NCBI GenBank assembly: GCA_027592195.1
Contig: JAQCKU010000003.1
Span: forward strand, 1-43,725
Source of the DNA: Actinomycetota bacterium
Lineage (GTDB): Bacteria; Actinomycetota; Actinomycetes; Nanopelagicales; Nanopelagicaceae
Direction: 5' to 3'
DNA: 43,725 nucleotides
The notes under the pieces were generated by a model. It did no database searches and was not told where the DNA came from. It saw nothing but the letters and a program-made list of their open reading frames with translations. This document shows, piece after piece, positions 20,836 through 32,763 of this stretch (its first letter is position 1; each line of letters opens with the position of its first letter). A program made the position numbers and the translations under genes.

Positions 20836-20869
20836 TATGCAGGGCCCTTAAAGGTAAGGGTCCTGCATA
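20836..20869 (+). terminator. Strong hairpin between groEL and terC; possible terminator or leader element
   Basis: atgcagggccctta-AAGG-taagggtcctgcat, 14-bp stem with one G-U wobble, followed by a weak T-tract (attttag). Confidence 0.55.
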
Positions 20870-20923
20870 TTTTAGTATCTGGAAGTCTTAATCAATGCAA
20901 GATATTTTTAAGAGATGAGTTAG

Positions 20924-21898
20924 ATGAGCGTCTATCTGGCGGCAGAAGAGGTGGGCGAAGTAGCTTCGCGCGCATCAAATGTGACCCCCACAATCTGGGC
21001 AATTACTGGAATTGTTGTAGGTTTTGTCATCCTCTTCGACCTCTTCTGGGCTTGGTATCGAAGAAATGTAGAGACCTCTTTAAAAGAGGCGAGCATCTGG
21101 ACTTTTATCTATGTATCTTCTGCCATCACCTTTGGAATAACCATGCGCAGCTGGGAGAGTCCGGTAGCTAGCGCCGAGTTTTTTGCCGGTTGGATCACCG
21201 AATATTCACTCTCTGTCGATAATTTATTTGTATTCATTATCATTTTATCTCGATTAAAGGTGCGTAAAGAGCAAGAACAGATGGTTCTATTGCTTGGAAT
21301 TCTTATGGCTTTGGTACTTCGTGGAATTTTTATCGTTATTGGAGCGGCAGTTATAGAGCGTTTTATTGCAGTATTTTTCTTATTTGGTGCGATTTTATTA
21401 TGGACCGCTTACAAACTCATCAGCGGCGATCCGGCAGAAGATGAATGGGACGAATCAAAAATAATCAAAATTCTCCGGACTCGGGGCTGGTCAACCTTTA
21501 CGCTGGCGTTAATTGCTCTAGGAACTACCGATATTCTCTTTGCTCTAGATTCCATACCTGCAATCTTTGGTTTAACACGCGATCCATATATAGTTTTTAT
21601 GGCTAATGCATTTGCTCTCATGGGGTTAAGGCAGCTCTATTTCCTTGTAGGATTTTTATTGCGGCGATTGATTTATCTCTCTAAAGGTCTTGCGATAGTT
21701 CTTGGTTTTATTGGCGTGAAGTTAGTTATCGAAGCGTTACATGGAATTGGTATCGATGAAGTTTTCGGAGCTCCAGTGCCGCATATCTCGCTCAATTTCT
21801 CACTCGGAGTTATCATCAGCGCTCTTGCTGTTACTGCGGCGATAAGTTTGAGGAAGGCGCCGAAGGAAAGTGATCCCAGAGATTTCGAGAGCAGATAA
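20924..21898 (+). CDS. TerC/Alx-family integral membrane protein
   Basis: EYSLSVDNLFVFIIIL and TTDILFALDSIPAIFGLTRDPYIVFMANAFALMGLRQLYFL. Confidence 0.93.
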   Translation: MSVYLAAEEVGEVASRASNVTPTIWAITGIVVGFVILFDLFWAWYRRNVETSLKEASIWTFIYVSSAITFGITMRSWESPVASAEFFAGWITEYSLSVDNLFVFIIILSRLKVRKEQEQMVLLLGILMALVLRGIFIVIGAAVIERFIAVFFLFGAILLWTAYKLISGDPAEDEWDESKIIKILRTRGWSTFTLALIALGTTDILFALDSIPAIFGLTRDPYIVFMANAFALMGLRQLYFLVGFLLRRLIYLSKGLAIVLGFIGVKLVIEALHGIGIDEVFGAPVPHISLNFSLGVIISALAVTAAISLRKAPKESDPRDFESR

Positions 21899-21957
21899 AA
21901 AGCAGATAGATTAAATAAAAAAAGTTGTGATCTAAAAAAGATCAGTAAAAATCTTTC

Positions 21958-22269
21958 CTAGGCGCTAGGTGATACAGAGTAAATACCCCGGCGATGAGCA
22001 CGGGAGAGAATTTCAGTCCGCTCATCTTCAGAGAGCCCGCCCCAGATTCCATAAGGCTCTTGGACGGAAAGGGCATGAGCTCGACATTGAGCAATAACAG
22101 GACATGCACCGCAGACAGCTTTTGCTGCTACCTCACGGGCCTTTCGGCGAGGGCCACGTTCATTCTCTGGATGGAAGAACATATCGGTCGGCAGTGAGCG
22201 ACAGGATCCCGCTTCTTGCCATTCCCAAGAGGCTGTTACAGGCTTGGGAAGTCTTGATACTTCAGTCAT
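21958..22269 (-). CDS. WhiB-family Fe-S transcriptional regulator (WhiB3-like)
   Basis: Four Cys (SCRSL, VCGACPVIAQC); MFFHPENERG; EPYGIWGGLSEDER. Likely start MTEV at 22269. Confidence 0.93.
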   Translation of the reverse strand: MTEVSRLPKPVTASWEWQEAGSCRSLPTDMFFHPENERGPRRKAREVAAKAVCGACPVIAQCRAHALSVQEPYGIWGGLSEDERTEILSRAHRRGIYSVSPSA

Positions 22270-22381
22270 GCTCAGCTCATTTCCTTGGTCGATGGAACCA
22301 TATCCTAGCAATCGTTGCATAGGTTGTTCAAGCCCCCTGAGGGATAATTACCGCTTTTCTGCTGTGATCTCCATCAATAAT

Positions 22382-22406
22382 AATTTCAGGCTTAGCCAAT
22401 TTCAGG
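22382..22406. repeat. 9-bp direct repeat AATTTCAGG x2 (16-bp period) in the whiB/merR divergent promoter region
   Basis: aatttcagg at 22382-22390 and 22398-22406. Confidence 0.8.
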
Positions 22407-22435
22407 TGGCGCAGATCTCATAGATACTCCACCCT

Positions 22436-23422
22436 TTGCCTGTGCAACTTTCTCGCTCCCGTTCTCATTCGGCCCAGATCGCGGCAGATGAGGCGAGAGC
22501 CCCAATACCTACTTCATTAACGGTCGCCGCGGTCGCAAGGCGCCTGGGTATAGCGCCGGCAACTTTAAGGACTTGGGACCGTCGCTACGGTCTTGGGCCA
22601 TCGGCTCACTCGCAGGGAGAACATCGCAGATATAACTCTCTTGATCTTGCCCGTGTGATGATGATGAGAAAGCTCATTATTGCTGGGATGTCACCAGCTA
22701 ATGCAGCCCAAGTCGCTATTGAGATCCAGGATGAAGATCAGTCACAAGGATCAATCGCTCAACTTTTACCAAAAGAATTTGAAATTCGTGAAGATTTGGT
22801 TGATTCCTTAATGCGAGCATCACAATCCTTGGATCGACCCTTTATTGAGAATTTACTTGCCAATGAAATTCAAAACTCTGGTGTTGTTGCTACCTGGAGT
22901 GAGGTGATTGTCCCATCGCTCATCATAATCGGGGATGAGTGGGCGCTTAAAGGAACTGGTATTGAGATTGAACATATGTTTAGCGAGATTATTAAAAACT
23001 TACTCCAACAAGTGGTTGTAAAGGCAGATCAACCAAGGAATGCAAGGCCAGTTCTTTTAGCCTGTTTAGGTGAGGAGACGCATTCGCTTCCACTCTTTGT
23101 TCTCCAAGCTTCTCTCTCACAAGAGGCAGTTGCCACACAGTTTCTAGGGGCAAGAACTCCAATCTCTGCAATATCTGCAACGGTTAAGCGCACTGCGCCA
23201 CCGGCGATTTTTCTCTGGGCTCAGTTGGCAAGCAATGCAGATCTTGGCTGCCTTGATCAGATCCCATCTGTTAGACCAGCTTCTCGAATAATTCTTGGTG
23301 GGCCAGGATGGTCCCGCGATGAAGTTGAAGTAAAGAACGCTGGGAATGGAAAAAATAAAATTCTCTATGTCTCTGATCTTCCCGGGGCGATAGATGAAGT
23401 CCTTGGGGCGCTATGTTCCTAA
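22436..23422 (+). CDS. MerR-family regulator with cobalamin-binding-like C-terminal domains (CarH/LitR-like)
   Basis: MerR HTH (TVAAVARRLGIAPATLRTWDRRYGL, GEHRRYN); WALKGTGIEIEH = Wx9EH; GEETH (ExH); ILGGPGW. Start is TTG 22436 or GTG 22442. Confidence 0.8.
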   Translation: MPVQLSRSRSHSAQIAADEARAPIPTSLTVAAVARRLGIAPATLRTWDRRYGLGPSAHSQGEHRRYNSLDLARVMMMRKLIIAGMSPANAAQVAIEIQDEDQSQGSIAQLLPKEFEIREDLVDSLMRASQSLDRPFIENLLANEIQNSGVVATWSEVIVPSLIIIGDEWALKGTGIEIEHMFSEIIKNLLQQVVVKADQPRNARPVLLACLGEETHSLPLFVLQASLSQEAVATQFLGARTPISAISATVKRTAPPAIFLWAQLASNADLGCLDQIPSVRPASRIILGGPGWSRDEVEVKNAGNGKNKILYVSDLPGAIDEVLGALCS

Positions 23423-23475
23423 AGTTAGATATTTCTATAGGGCTACCGAGCTAAGAGTAAATTTATTGGGTATGA

Positions 23476-24684
<1,209 letters not shown>

Positions 24685-25797
24685 ATGGCTGAAATTGAAC
24701 TAGCTCCAGGAAAACGGGTGCGGAGCGCATATTCATTTGATGATATTGCCATTGTTCCCAGCCGAAGAACTCGCGATCACCGTGAAGTTTCAACTAGCTG
24801 GCAGATAGATGCCTACAACTGTGAGATTCCACTTCTTGCTGCCCCGATGGATTCGGTAGTTTCACCAGAGATCGCCATTGCTCTTGGAAAATTGGGAGGC
24901 ATCGGAGTTCTCAATCTTGAAGGGTTATGGACTCGATATGAAAATCCTAAAATTCAATTAGGTGAAATTTCTTCCCTTCCAAATGAACAAGCCACCCGAA
25001 GAATGCAGGAGATCTACCAGGCTCCGATACGTGCAGAGTTAATAAAAGAGCGAATTAAGGAGATTCGAAGCTCTGGAGTTACTGTTGCAGCAGCGCTATC
25101 TCCACAACGGACTCAAGAGTTTTACAGAACAGTTCTTGAAGCTGGCGTAGATATCTTTGTTATTCGTGGCACAACAGTTTCAGCAGAACATGTGGCTGGA
25201 AAAGCAGAAGCGCTTAATTTGAAAAAATTTATCCAGGAGTTAGATGTACCTGTGATCGTTGGAGGTTGCGCTACCGCCTCTGGTGCGATGCATTTAATGA
25301 GAGCTGGGGCTGCTGGAGTCTTGGTTGGTTTTGGTGGCGGAGCAGCCCATACCACTCGCCAAGTACTAGGGATCTCTGTTCCGATGGCATCGGCAGTTGC
25401 AGAAGTTGCCTCGGCACGCCGTGAATATCTTGATGAATCTGGTGGGCGATATGTTCATGTCATTGCAGATGGATCTGTGGGAAAGAGTGGAGATATTGCA
25501 AAAGCGATTGCCTGCGGGGCAGATGCAGTGATGATGGGATCACCACTTGCCAAAGCTGAGGAGGCGCCAGGTCGTGGTTTTCATTGGGGTACAGAAGCTC
25601 ATCATGAGGATTTACCACGAGGAACACGTGTTCATGTAGGAACTGTTGGAACGCTGGCAGAAATTTTGCTTGGCCCATCTCATAGCGCCGATGGTTCGAT
25701 GAATCTTTTTGGTGCGCTGAGACGAGCAATGGCAACAAGTGGTTACTCAGATCTTAAAGAATTTCAACGGGTGGAGATTGTCATTGATCGAGGCTAA
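24685..25797 (+). CDS. guaB3: GuaB3-family IMP dehydrogenase-related protein
   Basis: [47 protein letters not shown]; directly abuts guaB (TAG-ATG). Confidence 0.9.
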   Translation: MAEIELAPGKRVRSAYSFDDIAIVPSRRTRDHREVSTSWQIDAYNCEIPLLAAPMDSVVSPEIAIALGKLGGIGVLNLEGLWTRYENPKIQLGEISSLPNEQATRRMQEIYQAPIRAELIKERIKEIRSSGVTVAAALSPQRTQEFYRTVLEAGVDIFVIRGTTVSAEHVAGKAEALNLKKFIQELDVPVIVGGCATASGAMHLMRAGAAGVLVGFGGGAAHTTRQVLGISVPMASAVAEVASARREYLDESGGRYVHVIADGSVGKSGDIAKAIACGADAVMMGSPLAKAEEAPGRGFHWGTEAHHEDLPRGTRVHVGTVGTLAEILLGPSHSADGSMNLFGALRRAMATSGYSDLKEFQRVEIVIDRG

Positions 25798-27337
25798 AAC
25801 CGATATTGTTCTTGTTATAGATTTTGGCGCACAATATGCGCAGTTGATTGCCAGGCGGGTGCGGCAAATCGGTATTTACAGTGAAGTTATTGGCTTTAAC
25901 ACCGCATATGAAGAGATTGAACGGATAAGACCTACCGCAATAATTTTATCGGGTGGGCCATCATCAATCTATCAATCAGGGGCGCCAAAACTAGATCCAA
26001 GGATTCTCGCAATAGGTATACCAATTTTTGGAATCTGTTATGGATTCCATTCTATCTCCCAGGCCCTTGGTGGGGAAGTTGCAAAAACTGGTAAATCTGA
26101 ATTCGGTCGAACAGAGTTAACAATTGAAGAATCAAAACTTTTTGTTGGTTTACCGGAAACCTTTCAAGTGTGGATGTCTCATGGCGATAGCGTATGGAAA
26201 TTACCACCTGCATTTAAATCTATCGGATCAACTCAAGAGACCAAGATAGCTGCCTTTGAAAATGAGAGCGCCTTGGTTGCTGGAGTCCAGTTCCATCCAG
26301 AAGTTGTCCATGGAGAGTTTGGCCAAGAAATTTTACGACGCTGGCTCATTGATATCGTTGGAATTATCCCTAACTGGAGCGCAGATAACATTATCGAAAA
26401 TGAAATCGAAAAAGTTAAGCAGAGCGTAGGAAAATCACGGGTTATCTCTGGTTTATCTGGAGGCGTTGACTCTGCGGTCGCTGCAGCCTTGGTTCAACGC
26501 GCGATTGGAAGCCAATTAACCTGTGTCTTTGTTGATCATGGCTTTCTGCGAGAGGGAGAAGCAGAGCAGGTAGAGAATGATTTTGTAGCTGCAACAGGGG
26601 TAGATCTAGTAATTATTGATGCAAAGGATCAATTTTTAACGGCGTTAAAGGGTGTAACTGATCCTGAAGAGAAGCGAAAAATTATTGGACGAGAATTTAT
26701 TCGAGCATTTGAATTGGCAGCTCGCGATATTGCCAGAGATGGTGAAGTTGAATTCCTAGTTCAAGGAACGCTCTATCCTGATGTTGTTGAGTCGGGGGGA
26801 GGTAGTGGAACAGCAAATATAAAATCTCATCACAATGTGGGTGGATTACCCGATGATTTAAAATTTAAACTAATTGAACCACTTCGTTCTCTCTTTAAAG
26901 ATGAAGTTAGAGAAGTTGGTGAGAAATTAGCTCTTCCTGAGGTGATTATTAAGCGCCAACCTTTCCCAGGACCTGGTCTTGCCATTCGAATTATCGGTGA
27001 AGTTACTGAAGATCGACTTAAAATTCTTCGAAACGCTGATTTTATAGCTCGGGAGGAGCTACATTTCGCAGGGTTAGATCATCAGATCTGGCAGTGCCCA
27101 GTTGTATTACTTGCTGATGTACGAAGTGTTGGAGTGCAGGGAGATGGTCGAACTTATGGTCATCCTGTAGTGCTAAGGCCCGTATCAAGTGAAGATGCAA
27201 TGACGGCAGATTGGTCGAGAATTCCATATGAGGTATTGGCAAAAATATCTACCCGCATTACCAATGAAGTGCGAGAGATAAACAGAGTGGTTCTAGATGT
27301 AACTAGTAAACCACCTGCAACTATCGAATGGGAATAA
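25784..27337 (+). CDS. guaA: GMP synthase (glutamine-hydrolysing)
   Basis: [54 protein letters not shown]-terminal KPPATIEWE. Likely TTG start at 25784 behind GGGTGGAG, overlapping the guaB3 end. Confidence 0.95.
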   Translation: MIEAKTDIVLVIDFGAQYAQLIARRVRQIGIYSEVIGFNTAYEEIERIRPTAIILSGGPSSIYQSGAPKLDPRILAIGIPIFGICYGFHSISQALGGEVAKTGKSEFGRTELTIEESKLFVGLPETFQVWMSHGDSVWKLPPAFKSIGSTQETKIAAFENESALVAGVQFHPEVVHGEFGQEILRRWLIDIVGIIPNWSADNIIENEIEKVKQSVGKSRVISGLSGGVDSAVAAALVQRAIGSQLTCVFVDHGFLREGEAEQVENDFVAATGVDLVIIDAKDQFLTALKGVTDPEEKRKIIGREFIRAFELAARDIARDGEVEFLVQGTLYPDVVESGGGSGTANIKSHHNVGGLPDDLKFKLIEPLRSLFKDEVREVGEKLALPEVIIKRQPFPGPGLAIRIIGEVTEDRLKILRNADFIAREELHFAGLDHQIWQCPVVLLADVRSVGVQGDGRTYGHPVVLRPVSSEDAMTADWSRIPYEVLAKISTRITNEVREINRVVLDVTSKPPATIEWE

Positions 27338-27384
27338 CCAATCTTTACTAAGATGTAATTTGGAAAAGTGAAGGTGGCAAGTAA

Positions 27385-28089
27385 ATGCGCAAGCGATTAA
27401 TTACAGCTCTTCTACTTGCCTTGTTGCTTCCATTCCTGTCAACTCCAATGGCATCGGCAGAGAAAAAGTTGCAGACAAAGAAAATTGATATAGATAATTC
27501 AAAAGCTTCAAAGAAGTTGAAATGTCAAGCTACTTCAGCAATTTCTCGCACTCCAGAAGATGTTCCGATACCAGAGCGCGTACTAACTACTCGACAGATA
27601 AAGAAGTCGATGAGAGAGATTGTTATTGATACAAATTGTGGGCAGATAGTTATCTCACCATTACATCGCCAAGCTCGCGTAACCCTCACTGCGCTAAGCA
27701 CTTTGATCAAGGCTGGGTTTTATGAGAAGTCGCTCTGTCACCGCCTCACCACATCAGGTTTTTATGTCCTTCAATGTGGCGATCCGACGGCTACTGGCCG
27801 AGGAGGACCAAATTTCACCTATGGGGTAGAGAATTTACCTAGCGATAAAGAAGGTAATTATCCGGCGGGAGTTGTAGCGATGGCTAATTCTGGGACCTCA
27901 AATAGCAATGGAAGCCAATTTTTTATTGTTTATCAAGAGAGCACCCTTCCAGCTAATTACACAATATGGGGCAGAGTGAAAAAAGGATTGGATGTTGTTA
28001 AGTTGGTTGCGCAAGCAGGGGTAAGAGATGGAAGTGGCGATGGCGCCCCAAAGCAACCGATAGCAATAGAAACGATTTATACCCGCTAA
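27385..28089 (+). CDS. Secreted peptidyl-prolyl cis-trans isomerase (cyclophilin type)
   Basis: Signal peptide; KAGFYEKSLCHRL, VVAMANSGTSNSNGSQFFIVY, YTIWGRVKKGLDVV. Confidence 0.9.
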   Translation: MRKRLITALLLALLLPFLSTPMASAEKKLQTKKIDIDNSKASKKLKCQATSAISRTPEDVPIPERVLTTRQIKKSMREIVIDTNCGQIVISPLHRQARVTLTALSTLIKAGFYEKSLCHRLTTSGFYVLQCGDPTATGRGGPNFTYGVENLPSDKEGNYPAGVVAMANSGTSNSNGSQFFIVYQESTLPANYTIWGRVKKGLDVVKLVAQAGVRDGSGDGAPKQPIAIETIYTR

Positions 28090-28109
28090 AACCTGATTAT
28101 TTCTCAGAA

Positions 28110-28847
28110 CTAGTCGGTATTTACCACGCGAAAGATCTCTGCATACGATCCTTTGGTAAGACCCATCGCCTCTCCGTTTTTTTCACCCCAAGATCTGACC
28201 ATCTCCTCCATCTTTGGATTATGGCCAGTCTGACTTGCATGCGCTTTAAGCGCCTTTATTTTCAAATCCATAGTTTCGGTAATATCTACAAAATGGTTGG
28301 ATTGGGGTGCAGCCATAACCCAGACCTCTCGAATTCGATGAGGTTCTAGCTTCTCTTCTTTTAACAGATCTTCAAAGGCAAATTGATTGCGCGCATCAGG
28401 GTAAACCGCCTGAATAGCAGCTTCACCTGCTGCCATATGATCAGGATGAGAGGCAAAGAGTCGATCCCAATTACGATCTGGCGACTGAATAACCATTCGA
28501 TCTGGTTTATGAATTCTTATCTGACGCACAATATCTTTCCTCAGAGCAATGGTTGGCTCTAGCCAACCATCTCGGTAATTAAGAAAAGTTACGTTATCTA
28601 CCCCGACTACTTTTGCAGCATCTCGCTGTTCACCTTGGCGGATCTTGGCCATATCTTCTCGAGAAATACTGGGATCTTCGCCGCCTTGATCTCCATTGGT
28701 ACAGATCAGATAGGAGACCGCTATCCCTGCTGCTCGCCAGAGGGCGATTGTTCCTGAGCATCCAAAATCTAGATCATCAGGGTGTGCAGTGACTACGAGA
28801 ATATTTTTGATTTCTTGATCATTGATCGGGGTATACGGTTCAAACAC
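28110..28847 (-). CDS. LmbE/PIG-L family deacetylase
   Basis: NILVVTAHPDDLDFGCSGT; SHPDHMAAGEAA. Confidence 0.88.
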   Translation of the reverse strand: MFEPYTPINDQEIKNILVVTAHPDDLDFGCSGTIALWRAAGIAVSYLICTNGDQGGEDPSISREDMAKIRQGEQRDAAKVVGVDNVTFLNYRDGWLEPTIALRKDIVRQIRIHKPDRMVIQSPDRNWDRLFASHPDHMAAGEAAIQAVYPDARNQFAFEDLLKEEKLEPHRIREVWVMAAPQSNHFVDITETMDLKIKALKAHASQTGHNPKMEEMVRSWGEKNGEAMGLTKGSYAEIFRVVNTD

Positions 28848-28878
28848 GAGGCGATTCTCGCAGATAGACTGCCTATCT

Positions 28879-31143
28879 ATGTCACCTGATTACTTACTCG
28901 AAGGGCTCAATCCTGCCCAGAAAGATGCAGTAATCCATTATGGATCTCCACTCTTGATAGTTGCAGGGGCAGGTTCAGGCAAAACCCGAGTATTAACCCG
29001 ACGAATCGCTTACCTGCTCGCTGCCCGCTCAATCGCCCCTTGGGAGATTTTGGCAATCACCTTTACCAATAAAGCAGCAGGCGAGATGAAAGAGCGAGTC
29101 ATCGAATTAATTGGTCCACGGGCAAAGAATATGTGGGTCTCAACATTTCACTCGGCATCTCTTCGAATATTACGTAATGAAGCGCTTCATCTTGGTTATA
29201 CAAATCAATTTTCAATTTACGATAGCTCTGATTCGTTAAGACTTATTACCTTAGTAATGCGCGATTTAAATCTTGATTCAAAAAAATATGCTCCCAGAGC
29301 TTTTCAGGCAGCAATATCCAACGCTAAAAATGAACTAATGGGTCCTGCAGATTTTAGGGATGCTACCAATAATTACTTTGAAGAGGTCGTCGCTGAAGTT
29401 TATGCTTTGTATCAGAAGAGACTTAGTAGCGCGAATGCAATGGACTTTGATGATTTAATTATGAAAACAGTAGAGCTCTTTCAGAGATTTCCCGATGTTC
29501 GCGAGCGTTATAGAAATCGATTTAAACATATTCTCGTTGATGAATACCAGGATACAAATAGAGCGCAGTATTTTCTTATTCGAGAGTTAGTTGGAGATTT
29601 GATTGAAGGAACTCTTCCAGCCCAGCTCTGTGTAGTGGGCGATGCAGATCAATCAATTTATGGGTTTAGAGGAGCGACTATACGAAATATTCTTCAATTT
29701 GAAGAGGATTACCCTGACGCGAGACTAATTCTTTTAGAACAAAACTATAGGTCAACCCAGAATATTTTGACCGCCGCTAATTCAGTGATCTCTAAAAATG
29801 AATCGAGAAAAGAGAAGAATCTCTGGTCTCAAACAGGTGAGGGAGAGAAGATCCAAGGATTTGTTGGGGAGAGCGAACATGAGGAGGCGCAGTTTGTAGC
29901 CAATACTCTTAAGTCATTGGCTAAAGAAAAAAGTTCAAAATATTCAGATGCGGCGATTTTCTATAGAACTAACGCTCAATCCCGTGTTTTTGAGGAGGTT
30001 TTCCTCCGAGAGGCGATTCCTTACAAAGTTGTGGGTGGAGTCCGCTTTTATGAAAGACGAGAGGTAAAAGATCTTCTGGCGTATTTAAAGTCATTAGTTA
30101 ATCCCAATGACGAGATCTCGCTACGGAGAATTATCAATACTCCCAAGCGAGGCATAGGAGATCGGGCACTTGATGCGATCGATCTATTTTCAAAAGCGAA
30201 AGATTTATCTTTTTGGGAGGCGCTCACACGAGTTGAAGAGATTGAAGATATGGCTAGCAGAAGTAGGGCTTCAATAACGCTCTTCACCGATCTAATCCAA
30301 AAGTTGCAAACTCTTGTAGAAGCAAATACAGCTCCAGCAGTTATAGCTGCTGCAGTTTTAGAACAGAGTGGTTTACTCAGTGAATTAGAAGAGAGTAAAG
30401 ATCCTCAAGATGAAGGGCGGGTTGAGAATTTACAAGAACTTGTTGCGGTCGCACAAGAATTTTCTGTTGAGCGTATTGATGCTGGTGAAAGCGCTACGCT
30501 CTTAGATTTTCTAGAGAGCGTTGCACTTGTTGCCGATTCAGATTCCATTCCAGATCCTGAAAGCGAAGATGGTTTAGGAAATAGTGGAGTTGTAACTTTA
30601 ATGACGCTACATACAGCAAAAGGGTTGGAATTTCCGACCGTCTTTTTAACAGGACTTGAAGAGAATATATTTCCCCATTCCCGCTCTATTGGAGACCGCC
30701 AGGAGATTGAGGAAGAGCGAAGATTGGCTTATGTTGGGATAACAAGAGCTCGCGAGCGGTTATACATTTCACGAGCGGAATATCGAAGTGCTTGGGGCGC
30801 TCCCAATTACAATGCGCCATCTCGATTTCTTGATGAAATCCCTGAGGAAGTGATTGAGTGGAGCGGTGATGCGATCCATGGCTCACCGAAGATAAGTGAA
30901 TATCAAAAAGCTTCCTATCGAGCTCCTAAAATATTGGCTCGGCCAAGTGCTACCGGGCGAAAAGTTGCTGCTTCACAATCGATCTCACTGGCTACCGGCG
31001 ATCGAGTCAATCACGACACCTTTGGGCTCGGGACTGTGATCACCGTCTCAGGTGAGGGGGAGAAAGCCGAGGCGACCATTGATTTTGGCGGATATGGCGA
31101 GAAGAGATTGTTGCTCCGTTATGCCCCGGTAGCTAAGTTATGA
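28879..31143 (+). CDS. pcrA: UvrD/PcrA-type superfamily 1 DNA helicase
   Basis: [61 protein letters not shown]. Confidence 0.94.
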   Translation: MSPDYLLEGLNPAQKDAVIHYGSPLLIVAGAGSGKTRVLTRRIAYLLAARSIAPWEILAITFTNKAAGEMKERVIELIGPRAKNMWVSTFHSASLRILRNEALHLGYTNQFSIYDSSDSLRLITLVMRDLNLDSKKYAPRAFQAAISNAKNELMGPADFRDATNNYFEEVVAEVYALYQKRLSSANAMDFDDLIMKTVELFQRFPDVRERYRNRFKHILVDEYQDTNRAQYFLIRELVGDLIEGTLPAQLCVVGDADQSIYGFRGATIRNILQFEEDYPDARLILLEQNYRSTQNILTAANSVISKNESRKEKNLWSQTGEGEKIQGFVGESEHEEAQFVANTLKSLAKEKSSKYSDAAIFYRTNAQSRVFEEVFLREAIPYKVVGGVRFYERREVKDLLAYLKSLVNPNDEISLRRIINTPKRGIGDRALDAIDLFSKAKDLSFWEALTRVEEIEDMASRSRASITLFTDLIQKLQTLVEANTAPAVIAAAVLEQSGLLSELEESKDPQDEGRVENLQELVAVAQEFSVERIDAGESATLLDFLESVALVADSDSIPDPESEDGLGNSGVVTLMTLHTAKGLEFPTVFLTGLEENIFPHSRSIGDRQEIEEERRLAYVGITRARERLYISRAEYRSAWGAPNYNAPSRFLDEIPEEVIEWSGDAIHGSPKISEYQKASYRAPKILARPSATGRKVAASQSISLATGDRVNHDTFGLGTVITVSGEGEKAEATIDFGGYGEKRLLLRYAPVAKL

Positions 31144-31544
31144 ATGTGAGCGCATCAATAATTCGAGTCGTGGTTGCAAAACCTGGGTTAGATGGACACG
31201 ATCGGGGCGCCAAGATAGTTGCGAGAGCTCTTAGGGATGCTGGTATGGAAGTTATATACACCGGCTTGCATCAAACTCCAGAACAGATTGTTCAAACAGC
31301 AGTTCAAGAAGATGCAGATGCCATTGGCTTATCTATCCTCTCTGGAGCACATATTCCATTATTTACAAAGACACTTGAGTTATTAAAAGCAGAGGGAGCT
31401 AGTGATATTTTACTTTTTGGTGGCGGAATTATTCCTGATGCAGATATTACAAGCTTAAAAAATATGGGGGTATCAGAAATTTTCACCCCAGGAACACCAA
31501 CTGAAAATATTGTTACTTGGCTTCGAAGTAACGTTAAAAATTAA
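31140..31544 (+). CDS. Cobalamin-binding (small/C-terminal) subunit of an acyl-CoA mutase
   Basis: [57 protein letters not shown]. Confidence 0.9.
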   Translation: MNVSASIIRVVVAKPGLDGHDRGAKIVARALRDAGMEVIYTGLHQTPEQIVQTAVQEDADAIGLSILSGAHIPLFTKTLELLKAEGASDILLFGGGIIPDADITSLKNMGVSEIFTPGTPTENIVTWLRSNVKN

Positions 31545-31599
31545 TTCTCATATTAATTTTTTATTTGCTAATTGATCAAACAACTGAAAGGTAACGAGA

Positions 31600-32763
31600 G
31601 TGGATCTATTTGAGTATCAAGCGCGCGATCTATTTGAATCGCACGGAGTCCCAGTTCTCATGGGCGCCGTGGCTACAACCGCAGAAGAGGCGGAGATAGC
31701 GGCAGCAAAAATGGGGGGACGTGTTGTAGTTAAGGCTCAAGTAAAAGTTGGTGGTCGTGGCAAAGCCGGGGGCGTAAAGCTTGCAGAAGATGCTAAAGAT
31801 GCAAGGCAGAAAGCCCAAGGGATTTTAGGAATGGATATCAAAGGACATACCGTCCATCAAGTGATGATTGCTCAAGCAGCGCCTATCGAAGCTGAATATT
31901 ATTTAGCCATCTTGTTAGATCGAGCCAATAGATCTTTTCTTGTTATGGCATCAATCTCTGGCGGTATGGATATTGAGCAGGTGGCACATGAAACTCCGGA
32001 GAAGTTAGCTCGAGTAAATATTGATGCTCACACAGGACTTAACCTGACTAGAGCGCTAGAGATTGTGAAAGCGGGAGGCTTTCCAGATGAGATCGCATCT
32101 GAAGTTGCAGATGTATTGATGAAATTGTGGGATGTTTTTAAAGCAGAGGATGCAACCCTTGTTGAGGTTAATCCGTTGGTGAAGACCTCCGATGGAAAAA
32201 TCATCGCTCTTGATGGCAAAGTGACCCTTGATGAGAGCGCAGCTTTCCGTCACCCAGACCATGAAGCGTTGATCGATCACGCAGCAACAGATCCGTTGGA
32301 GGCTCAGGCGAAAGAGAAGAACCTTAATTACGTCAAGCTTGATGGAGAGGTAGGAATCATTGGAAATGGCGCAGGGCTTGTGATGAGCACCTTGGATGTG
32401 GTGGCTTATGCGGGAGAGAAATTTGGCGGCGTGAAGCCAGCAAACTTCTTGGATATTGGCGGTGGTGCATCTGCTCAGGTTATGGCAGATGGATTATCGA
32501 TCATATTAGGTGACCCTGCAGTAAAGAGCGTCTTTGTTAATGTCTTTGGTGGAATTACCGCCTGTGATGCAGTAGCCAATGGAATTGTTCAAGCTCTTGA
32601 AATTTTAGGTGCCAGCGCTAAAAAACCAATTGTGGTCCGACTTGATGGAAACAATGTGATCGAGGGGCGAAGAATTCTTGCAGAGGCTGCACATCCCCTT
32701 GTTGAACAGGTAGAAACTATGGATGGAGCAGCATCACGTGCTGCAGAATTGGCGGCAAAGTAA
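31600..32763 (+). CDS. sucC: Succinyl-CoA synthetase beta subunit
   Basis: GTG start; [50 protein letters not shown]. Confidence 0.96.
   Translation: MDLFEYQARDLFESHGVPVLMGAVATTAEEAEIAAAKMGGRVVVKAQVKVGGRGKAGGVKLAEDAKDARQKAQGILGMDIKGHTVHQVMIAQAAPIEAEYYLAILLDRANRSFLVMASISGGMDIEQVAHETPEKLARVNIDAHTGLNLTRALEIVKAGGFPDEIASEVADVLMKLWDVFKAEDATLVEVNPLVKTSDGKIIALDGKVTLDESAAFRHPDHEALIDHAATDPLEAQAKEKNLNYVKLDGEVGIIGNGAGLVMSTLDVVAYAGEKFGGVKPANFLDIGGGASAQVMADGLSIILGDPAVKSVFVNVFGGITACDAVANGIVQALEILGASAKKPIVVRLDGNNVIEGRRILAEAAHPLVEQVETMDGAASRAAELAAK

Noticed and set aside
20820-20923. yybP-ykoY (Mn2+) riboswitch upstream of terC
   Set aside because: TerC/Alx genes are common targets, but I could not recognise the conserved core; only simple hairpins are visible. 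A covariance-model scan would decide.
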